A stretch of DNA of 64,000 bases from Halopseudomonas salina (GTDB lineage Bacteria; Pseudomonadota; Gammaproteobacteria; Pseudomonadales; Pseudomonadaceae): assembly GCF_008641105.1 (NCBI RefSeq), contig NZ_VTTI01000005.1, positions 254,397-318,396 of the forward strand, written 5' to 3'. Of the stretch, positions 56,838 to 64,000 are shown piece after piece. A program made the position numbers and the translations under genes. The notes under the pieces are model-generated. The model was not told the origin of the DNA and did no database searches. It saw only the letters and a program-made list of their open reading frames with translations. The stretch's first letter is position 1. Each line of letters begins with the position of its first letter.

Positions 56838-57806
56838 TCAGAAGCGGCGTTCGATCGCGAACTTGGCCAGCTGCTCCAGAGAGTCGCGGTAGACCGAAGG
56901 TGGCAGCACCTGGAGCAGCTTGACCGCTTCGTCGATGTGCGTGCGCGCGAGTTGCGAGGTGTAATCCAGCGCCCCACATTCACGCACAGCTTGCTGTATT
57001 GCCGTGATGTCTTCGATTCCGCCCTTCTGGATCGCCTGGCGCACTTTCTGCGCCTGCTCAGCCGTTCCCTCACGCATGGTATAGATCAATGGCAGGGTAG
57101 GTTTGCCTTCGGCCAGGTCGTCTCCCACATTCTTGCCCATGGCCTCGGCATCGCCGGTGTAATCGAGTACATCATCGATCAGCTGGAAGGCGATGCCCAA
57201 GGCATTGCCGTATTGGCGCAAGGCGTCAATCTGCTCCTCGTTGGCTCCTGCAAGAATGCCCGCGCTGTGAGTTGATGCCTCAAACAGCATCGCGGTCTTG
57301 CTGCGGATAACTTCCATGTAGGTGGCTTCGTCGGTGCCGGCGTCGCGGACCTTGGTCAACTGCAGTACTTCACCCTCGGCAATCACGTTGGTGGCGTTGG
57401 CTAGCACCTGCATGATGCGCATGTCACCCATTTCGACCATCATTTCAAACGCACGGGAATACAGAAAGTCTCCTACCAGTACGCTGGGCGCGTTGCCCCA
57501 CTTGGCGTTCGCGGTAGAGCGACCGCGACGCTGGTCGGATATGTCGACTACGTCGTCGTGCAGTAGGGTGGCGGTGTGCAGAAACTCGATAATTGCGGCC
57601 AGGCTGTGTTGGCGTTCATCGCTCAGGCCGCAGGCCCGGGCGCTGAGCAGTACCACCAGAGGTCGCAGGCGCTTGCCTCCGGCGTTGATGATGTAATTGC
57701 CGATTTTCTCAACGAGAGGAACGCGCGAATGCAGCTGGCGAATGATCAGCTGGTTGACTGAGTCAAAATCATCGGCGACTGCGTTGTAAAAAGGCAGGGT
57801 GGACAT
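56838..57806 (-). CDS. ispB: Octaprenyl/nonaprenyl diphosphate synthase
   Basis: 322 residues. First aspartate-rich motif LLHDDVVDISDQRRGR, second QLIDDVLDYTGD, substrate KRLRP. It makes the ubiquinone side chain. ATG 57806 (MSTLPFYNAV) is taken; a GTG three codons upstream sits too close to GAGGA. It is divergent from rplU, as in most gammaproteobacteria. Confidence 0.95.
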   Translation of the reverse strand: MSTLPFYNAVADDFDSVNQLIIRQLHSRVPLVEKIGNYIINAGGKRLRPLVVLLSARACGLSDERQHSLAAIIEFLHTATLLHDDVVDISDQRRGRSTANAKWGNAPSVLVGDFLYSRAFEMMVEMGDMRIMQVLANATNVIAEGEVLQLTKVRDAGTDEATYMEVIRSKTAMLFEASTHSAGILAGANEEQIDALRQYGNALGIAFQLIDDVLDYTGDAEAMGKNVGDDLAEGKPTLPLIYTMREGTAEQAQKVRQAIQKGGIEDITAIQQAVRECGALDYTSQLARTHIDEAVKLLQVLPPSVYRDSLEQLAKFAIERRF

Positions 57807-57836
57807 TAACTGCACATTCCTCGTAGGTTGCGCGGC

Positions 57837-57865
57837 ATGCTAGGCGGCAGGCCCCGCGCTGTCAA
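57837..57865 (-). promoter_or_regulatory. Sigma-70 promoter of ispB
   Basis: On the minus strand TTGACA (57865-57860), a 17-base spacer and TAGCAT (57842-57837). Confidence 0.75.
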
Positions 57866-58118
57866 GAAAGCCGCTGCCTGGTAACCTATAAAAGGCTGTT
57901 AACAGGCCTGTTGGGTGAAGAAGGTAAGTCTTGCGCAAGCGGCACGCATTGCGTAGAATTCCCGCCCCTGAAAACCGTATTTACGGCTAAGCAGATTTAC
58001 AGCATCCCTGTTTTAACAATGGCAAGGTAGGGCCCGATAGGCGGGTTCACTTGCAGCCATGCCGGCCACTAACGATTATACCCAAGCGCCGGGTGAGCAG
58101 GATTACGGAGAAAGCATC
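57866..58118. other. ispB-rplU intergenic region
   Basis: This is most of a 312-base gap without a coding region. It holds the rplU promoter (57931-57959), a perfect 12-bp palindrome AACAGGCCTGTT at 57901-57912, and a leader of about 150 bases before rplU. The leader is long enough for an L21-type control structure, but I recognise none. Confidence 0.5.
57931..57959 (+). promoter_or_regulatory. Sigma-70 promoter of rplU-rpmA
   Basis: TTGCGC (57931-57936), a 17-base spacer, TAGAAT (57954-57959). Confidence 0.7.
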
Positions 58119-58430
58119 ATGTACGCAGTGATTGTTACCGGTGGTAAGCAGTACAAGGTCGCCGAAGGCGAATACCTGAGAGTAGAGAAGCTGGACGTTG
58201 AAACTGGCGCCAGCATTGATTTCGACCGCGTGCTGCTGATTGGCAATGGCGATGACGTACAGATCGGCGCGCCTGTTGTTGAAGGCGCCAAGGTGACTGC
58301 TGAAGTTAGCGCCCACGGTCGTGGCGATAAAATCCGCATCATCAAGTTCCGTCGTCGCAAGCACCACATGAAGCGTCAGGGCCACCGTCAGTGGTACACC
58401 GAAATCAAGATTACCGGCATCTCTGCCTAA
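58119..58430 (+). CDS. rplU: 50S ribosomal protein L21
   Basis: 103 residues, start [14 protein letters not shown] and the basic [14 protein letters not shown] near the C-terminus. GGAGA stands before the ATG. First of the conserved rplU-rpmA-obgE set. Confidence 0.98.
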   Translation: MYAVIVTGGKQYKVAEGEYLRVEKLDVETGASIDFDRVLLIGNGDDVQIGAPVVEGAKVTAEVSAHGRGDKIRIIKFRRRKHHMKRQGHRQWYTEIKITGISA

Positions 58431-58453
58431 GCCCATTGAGGAGATAAACACCC

Positions 58454-58711
58454 ATGGCACACAAAAAAGCAGGCGGCTCCACACGTAACGGTCGCGATTC
58501 CGAATCGAAACGCCTTGGCGTGAAAATGTATGGCGGCCAGGCAATCATCCCCGGCAACATCATCGTTCGCCAGCGCGGCACTGAATTCCATCCCGGCAAG
58601 AACGTCGGCATGGGCAAGGATCACACCCTGTTCGCCAAAGCGGCTGGCGTGATCAAGTTTGAAGTGAAGGGCAAGTTGGGTCGTCGCTACGTAAACGTCG
58701 TAGAAGCCTGA
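58454..58711 (+). CDS. rpmA: 50S ribosomal protein L27
   Basis: 85 residues, start [19 protein letters not shown], whose N-terminal tail reaches the peptidyl transferase centre. GAGGAG precedes the ATG. Confidence 0.98.
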   Translation: MAHKKAGGSTRNGRDSESKRLGVKMYGGQAIIPGNIIVRQRGTEFHPGKNVGMGKDHTLFAKAAGVIKFEVKGKLGRRYVNVVEA

Positions 58712-58727
58712 TACCACCCTCGGTTCG

Positions 58728-58758
58728 AAAAAGCCCTGTCTGACGACGGGGCTTTTTT
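58728..58758 (+). terminator. Rho-independent terminator after rpmA
   Basis: AAAAAGCCCTGTC and GACGGGGCTTTTT pair over 13 positions with one G-T pair and a TGAC loop, then T-rich sequence. It separates rplU-rpmA from obgE, which may be read by partial read-through. Confidence 0.88.
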
Positions 58759-58775
58759 GTTTGTTCTTTTTGTAG

Positions 58776-60020
<1,245 letters not shown>

Positions 60021-60039
60021 TTGCTGATACTGCTGCCTA

Positions 60040-60118
60040 CTGGGAGTGTCGAGTTCCATCTCGACGAGGCGGCGCCAATCACGCCACCGTTGGCCGAGAT
60101 GGAACTCGGCCCTCCCGG
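60040..60118. repeat. REPIN-like element (two inverted REP units) before proB
   Basis: CTGGGAG, palindrome GTCGAG-ttccat-CTCGAC (60048-60065), a 27-base spacer, palindrome GCCGAG-atggaa-CTCGGC (60093-60110), CCTCCCGG. It has the same plan as 45614-45691. Confidence 0.8.
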
Positions 60119-60144
60119 AAAGCTAGTCTGTCTGGCGAGGCCCG

Positions 60145-60173
60145 TTCGCGTTAGCTGCGGATAGGGTTAGAAT
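60145..60173 (+). promoter_or_regulatory. Candidate promoter of proB
   Basis: TTCGCG (60145-60150), 17 bases, TAGAAT (60168-60173). The -35 is weak; the -10 lies 37 bases before the ATG. Confidence 0.4.
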
Positions 60174-60210
60174 GCGCTAATTCTATTGACTCTTCGTTTC
60201 TGGATCGAAT

Positions 60211-61329
60211 ATGCGTGACAAAGTAACCAACGCCCGTCGCTGGGTAGTCAAGATCGGCAGCGCCCTGTTGACCGGTGATGGTCGCGGTCTCGACAAGGAG
60301 GCGATGGCGGTCTGGGTAGAGCAGTTGGTCGAGCTGCGTAAAAGCGGCGCGGAACTGGTTCTGGTTTCATCCGGCGCCGTAGCGGCAGGCATGAGTCGTC
60401 TGGGCTGGACTGAGCGCCCCAAGACAATCCACCAGATGCAGGCGGCGGCGGCAATCGGCCAGATGGGTCTGGTGCAGGCCTGGGAATCCAGTTTCCAGGC
60501 TCACGGTTTGTCTACTGCCCAGGTTCTGCTGACTCACGATGACCTTTCTGACCGCAAACGCTACCTGAATGCCCGCAGCACCCTTCGTGCCCTGCTCGAT
60601 CTGGGCGTCATCCCGGTGGTTAATGAAAACGACACCGTGGTCACTGACGAGATCCGCTTCGGCGACAACGACACCCTGGGCGCGCTGGTGACCAACCTGG
60701 TCGAAGGCGATCTGCTGGTCATCCTTACCGACCGCGATGGCTTGTACACCGCTGACCCTCGAAGCAATCCCGAGGCAGAGCTGGTGCGCGAAGCAATGGC
60801 GGACGATCCGTCTCTGGATGCGATGGCGGGCGGCAGTGCTGGCGCGCTGGGCCGCGGCGGTATGCTCACCAAGCTGCGTGCAGCGCGGCTGGCGGCTCGT
60901 TCCGGTGCGGGTACGGTGATTGTCGGTGGCAGGATTGATCGTGTCATAGGGCGGCTACAGGGCGGCGAGGAGCTGGGTACGCTGTTGCTGCCAGAGAAAG
61001 GCATGCTGGCAGCCCGCAAACAATGGCTCGCAGGACACCTGCAGACCCGCGGTCGGCTGATTATCGATGAGGGCGCTGTAAAGGCCCTGGCCTCCGGACG
61101 CCGCAGCCTGCTACCCGTAGGTGTAGTCGCTGTTGAAGGTGCTTTCCGCCGTGGCGAAATGGTTGTTTGCGTTGGGCCTGACGGCAAGGAAGTGGCGCGC
61201 GGACTGGTCAATTACAGTGCCCTGGATGCCAGCCGCATCCTCGGCCAGCCAACCGATTCGGTGGCCAAAATACTGGGATATATCGATGAGCCGGAGATGG
61301 TGCATCGGGATAATTTGGTGCTGGTATAG
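60211..61329 (+). CDS. proB: Glutamate 5-kinase ProB
   Basis: 372 residues. Amino-acid-kinase domain with [27 protein letters not shown] and DNDTLGALV, then a C-terminal PUA domain (about 280-372). First step of proline synthesis in the cytoplasm. proA is not adjacent, as usual in pseudomonads. Confidence 0.97.
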   Translation: MRDKVTNARRWVVKIGSALLTGDGRGLDKEAMAVWVEQLVELRKSGAELVLVSSGAVAAGMSRLGWTERPKTIHQMQAAAAIGQMGLVQAWESSFQAHGLSTAQVLLTHDDLSDRKRYLNARSTLRALLDLGVIPVVNENDTVVTDEIRFGDNDTLGALVTNLVEGDLLVILTDRDGLYTADPRSNPEAELVREAMADDPSLDAMAGGSAGALGRGGMLTKLRAARLAARSGAGTVIVGGRIDRVIGRLQGGEELGTLLLPEKGMLAARKQWLAGHLQTRGRLIIDEGAVKALASGRRSLLPVGVVAVEGAFRRGEMVVCVGPDGKEVARGLVNYSALDASRILGQPTDSVAKILGYIDEPEMVHRDNLVLV

Positions 61330-61395
61330 GTTGAACGCAGGCGTCACCGTCCTCACACCTTGTTGTATGGCTTTGGGAGAAGGAATCCCTGAAAT

Positions 61396-62874
61396 GTGGA
61401 AGCGGATACGGATACTCAGCGCGAACAACTTAGCCTCATGAAGTGCATGACAGGCAAGATCCCGCTGTGCATTGATCTTGACGGCACACTACTTCGGTCG
61501 GACATGTTGCTTGAGAGCGGTCTGGCGTTCCTGCGTCAGTACCCTCTTGGCGTGATCAAGCCATTCCAATGGTTGCACGAGAGTAAGGTCAAGCTAAAGG
61601 AGGAGCTTGCCAGAGCTACCGAAATAGATGTGACTGTACTTCCCTATGACCCGGCCGTTCTGGAGTTGATCGAAAACGCGCGCGGTGAAGGGCGTGAGAT
61701 AGTTCTTGCCACTGCGAGCCATGAGATATTGGCCAACCGCATTGCCAAACATCTTCAACTGTTCGACAAGGTTTTGGCGACCAACGCCAGCCGGAACCTT
61801 TCAGCTCAGAGCAAGTGTGACCTGCTGGTTGAGCATTACGGCCGAGGCGGGTTTGACTATGCCGGCAACTCTTCAGACGACATATGCATATGGACTGCAG
61901 CTCGCCGAGCCTATGTGGTCAACCCTCAAGCTGGCGTTCTGATTGCGGCGAGGCGAAAGGGCAATGTGGAAGCTGTCATGGATTCTGGCCGGGCGGGGAT
62001 ACGGGTCTGGTTCAAGGCGTTGCGGATTCATCAGTGGCTAAAGAATTTACTGATTTTTGTTCCCCTGCTCGCTGCGCATCAGTTCGATCAAAGCTCGCTT
62101 CTTCTGCAAGGCATTCTTGCCTTTGTTTTTTTTGGTTTATGCGCATCATCGGTTTACATCTTCAACGACCTACTCGATCTTGAGGATGACCGTCACCATT
62201 CGACCAAGCATGCAAGGCCGTTTGCCTCGGGGGCGCTGTCCATCAAAGCTGGCTTGCTGGTCTTTCCGGCCCTGCTTGTTGTCGCCTTTACGGGCGCTGC
62301 ACTATTTCTGCCATGGAAGTTTGTCGCCGCATTAGCTTTGTATTATTTCATCACATTGACATACTCGCTCTGGCTGAAGCAGCTAATGACGATCGATGTC
62401 ATTACATTAGCGACGCTTTATACGATGCGCATTATCGCTGGTACCGCAGCGTTCAACTTATCCCCCACTTTCTGGCTGCTGGCCTTTTCCATGTTCGTTT
62501 TTCTCAGCCTTGCGCTGGTCAAGCGATATGCCGAGCTCAACGCGGCGCGAAGTAGCGGCGAGACCGAAAAAACCCGTGGTCGAGGATACTTCCCTTCCGA
62601 TCTAGAAATGGTTGCATCACTTGGCGCCTCCTCGGGCTATCTGTCTGTGATGGTCCTGGCATTGTATATCCACGATCAGGAAACTACCGGGATGTATACG
62701 GAACCACGCCTCATATGGCTGGCTTGTCCGCTACTGTTATTCTGGATTACCCGCATTTGGATGCTGACCCATCGCGGGGTCATGGATGATGACCCAGTGG
62801 TATTCGCCATCCGCGACCGCGTAAGCCTGATGGTGGGTGTGCTGTTCGGTATGGTTTTCTGGATTGCAGCGTAA
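61396..62874 (+). CDS. HAD phosphatase-UbiA prenyltransferase fusion (decaprenyl-phosphate phosphoribosyltransferase-like)
   Basis: Up to 492 residues. Residues about 20-200 are a HAD domain: IDLDGTLLRSD (nucleophile Asp), LATAS, and YAGNSSDDICIW (motif IV). From about 210 a UbiA-type membrane domain follows with NDLLDLEDDRHHSTKHARP and IDVITLATLYTMRIIAG, the two aspartate motifs of phosphoribosyl-polyprenyl synthases such as Rv3806c. It would join ribose 5-phosphate to a polyprenyl phosphate; the HAD part could remove the 5-phosphate. The GTG at 61396 has AAGGA 11 bases before it; ATGs at 61438 and 61447 are also possible. Confidence 0.83.
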   Translation: MEADTDTQREQLSLMKCMTGKIPLCIDLDGTLLRSDMLLESGLAFLRQYPLGVIKPFQWLHESKVKLKEELARATEIDVTVLPYDPAVLELIENARGEGREIVLATASHEILANRIAKHLQLFDKVLATNASRNLSAQSKCDLLVEHYGRGGFDYAGNSSDDICIWTAARRAYVVNPQAGVLIAARRKGNVEAVMDSGRAGIRVWFKALRIHQWLKNLLIFVPLLAAHQFDQSSLLLQGILAFVFFGLCASSVYIFNDLLDLEDDRHHSTKHARPFASGALSIKAGLLVFPALLVVAFTGAALFLPWKFVAALALYYFITLTYSLWLKQLMTIDVITLATLYTMRIIAGTAAFNLSPTFWLLAFSMFVFLSLALVKRYAELNAARSSGETEKTRGRGYFPSDLEMVASLGASSGYLSVMVLALYIHDQETTGMYTEPRLIWLACPLLLFWITRIWMLTHRGVMDDDPVVFAIRDRVSLMVGVLFGMVFWIAA

Positions 62875-64000
62875 TGGATACAGCTCTTTCCTGGGGGCGT
62901 TATCCCCATTTTCCCCAAACCTTGCATCCTCTTGTTTGGCGCAATCAGGTTGCTGATCAAATAGCCTCTATCGCGCGTGCGCATGGAGAACTGCTGCCTT
63001 TTGGAAACGGCAGAAGCTACGGAGACAGCTGTCTTGCGACATCGGGCCACGTGCTTCAGATGCGCTCGTTGGACAGGTTCATTGCAGCTGACTGGGTAAA
63101 CGGTATTCTTCGCGCCGAAGCTGGAGTAACGCTGGGCGAGATCCTGCAGCTCTCGATTCCGCGCGGTTGGTTTCTGCCAGTCACACCCGGAACGCAATTC
63201 GCGACACTGGGCGGTGCGCTAGCCAACGACGTCCACGGGAAAAATCATCATATACGCGGCACATTTGGCAGTCATGTGAATCAATTTAGTCTTGTCCGCT
63301 CCGTCGACGGTGCGCTGATCTGCTCACGAGAAATACACGCAGAGCTTTTCGCGGCGAGCATTGGAGGGCTCGGCCTGACTGGTGTGATCGAATGGGCCGA
63401 AATTCAGCTTATGCCGATATCGTCGAGCCAGATCAGCGGCGTCGTTAGACGCTTTGATAATCTAGACCGATTTTTCGAACTGTCAGAACAGTTAGATGAC
63501 CAACATGAGTACAGCGTTGCTTGGATTGATTGTCTGGCCACGGGATCCTCAGCGGGCAGAGGTGTTTACTTCGTCGGTGATCACGCCCCTTCCGGTACTC
63601 TCGATCACAGCTCGCCCCCCCGATTTAACGTACCTTTTGCTCCCTCTGTTTCGTTAGTTAACAATCCGTCGTTGCGGATATTTAACGAGTTGTACTGGCG
63701 CAAGCACCAAAGCGCCCCCACCCCGCAGCGCAGCGATTATCAACCGTTCTTTTACCCGCTGGATGGTGTGTCCAACTGGAACCGTATTTATGGTCGAAGC
63801 GGATTTCAACAGTATCAGTGCATAGTGCCGCATCACTCCGCACGAGAAGCAATACGCGACCTGCTGGATGTAATCTCAAGTTCCGGCCAGGGTTCATTCC
63901 TCGCAGTTCTTAAGCGCTGTGGCAACGGTATAAGCCCCGGCCTGCTGTCGTTTCCGCAGCCGGGTATTTCTCTAGCCTTGGATTTCCCCCAGGTTTCAAA
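62874..64000 (+). CDS. DprE1-like FAD-dependent oxidase (3' end cut by window)
   Basis: 375 codons, open to the window end. FAD-binding type 4 fold: PFGNGRSYGDSC and the DprE1-specific GGALANDVHGKNHHIRGTFG. DprE1 oxidises decaprenylphosphoryl-ribose to the 2-keto form in mycobacteria. Cys316 (in QYQCIVP) and Lys347 (in VLKRCG) are 31 residues apart, as are Cys387 and Lys418 of the mycobacterial enzyme. The ATG overlaps the stop of the fusion gene (TAATG), so they are coupled. A DprE2-like reductase would be expected downstream. Confidence 0.87.
   Translation, partial: MDTALSWGRYPHFPQTLHPLVWRNQVADQIASIARAHGELLPFGNGRSYGDSCLATSGHVLQMRSLDRFIAADWVNGILRAEAGVTLGEILQLSIPRGWFLPVTPGTQFATLGGALANDVHGKNHHIRGTFGSHVNQFSLVRSVDGALICSREIHAELFAASIGGLGLTGVIEWAEIQLMPISSSQISGVVRRFDNLDRFFELSEQLDDQHEYSVAWIDCLATGSSAGRGVYFVGDHAPSGTLDHSSPPRFNVPFAPSVSLVNNPSLRIFNELYWRKHQSAPTPQRSDYQPFFYPLDGVSNWNRIYGRSGFQQYQCIVPHHSAREAIRDLLDVISSSGQGSFLAVLKRCGNGISPGLLSFPQPGISLALDFPQVS

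Noticed and set aside
57901..57912. AACAGGCCTGTT palindrome before rplU as an operator
   Set aside because: A perfect 12-bp palindrome, but it lies upstream of the -35 and resembles no site I can name.

Overview
The window is chromosomal DNA of a gammaproteobacterium of the Pseudomonadaceae. From protein similarity and gene order remembered for Pseudomonas aeruginosa, a Pseudomonas or Halopseudomonas relative fits best. Long runs follow P. aeruginosa order (zapG, zapE, an AraC-type regulator, an aldo/keto reductase, rplM-rpsI, petABC, sspAB, dolP-diaA-yraN-lpoA, rsmI, rnpB, the dcw cluster, secA, argJ; then fklB, ispB, rplU-rpmA, obgE, proB). The base composition is moderately GC rich, with a local AT-rich block in pilY1. 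Everything here was read by eye; no database search was possible.

Layout. 1-5.6 kb: the 5' part of an MlaE-type permease gene, zapG, an alpha/beta hydrolase, zapE, a GlxA-type regulator and a Tas-like aldo/keto reductase. 5.8-10.8 kb: ribosomal proteins L13/S9, the cytochrome bc1 operon, and stringent starvation proteins A/B. 10.9-15.2 kb: an envelope/replication operon (lpoA-yraN-diaA-dolP) divergent from rsmI. 15.3-22.4 kb: an inserted-looking operon on the minus strand (ABC permease, ABC ATPase, two DUF1989 proteins, a 1200-residue biotin-dependent carboxylase). It is headed by a clear guanidine-I (ykkC) riboswitch and, further upstream, a sigma-54-type promoter with two NtrC-like sites. 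This points to guanidine use as a nitrogen source rather than urea metabolism. 22.45-22.8 kb: RNase P RNA.

23.0-41.0 kb: a complete division and cell-wall (dcw) cluster: mraZ, rsmH, ftsL, ftsI, murE, murF, mraY, murD, ftsW, murG, murC, ddlB, ftsQ, ftsA, ftsZ, lpxC. It starts at a sigma-70 promoter followed by three 10-bp-spaced MraZ boxes and ends at a UUCG-loop terminator. Genes mostly overlap by 1-8 bases from mraZ to ddlB. 41.0-45.5 kb: a DciA-like protein, an M23 peptidase and secA.

45.5-47.1 kb: argJ bracketed by dense palindromic repeats. 47.1-53.6 kb: the type IV minor pilin and PilY1 cluster. 53.7-61.3 kb: trmA, a purine permease, fklB, ispB, rplU, rpmA, obgE and proB. 61.4-64 kb: the start of what looks like an accessory block, with a HAD-UbiA fusion and a DprE1-like oxidase (cut by the window end). 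These resemble the first steps of making polyprenyl-phosphate-linked D-arabinose, a sugar known to decorate some Pseudomonas type IV pilins.

The strongest leads are the doubly controlled guanidine operon, which lacks a local substrate-binding protein and allophanate hydrolase, and the D-arabinose-type genes in the same region as a minor pilin cluster. REPIN-like elements next to argJ and proB are a further lead.
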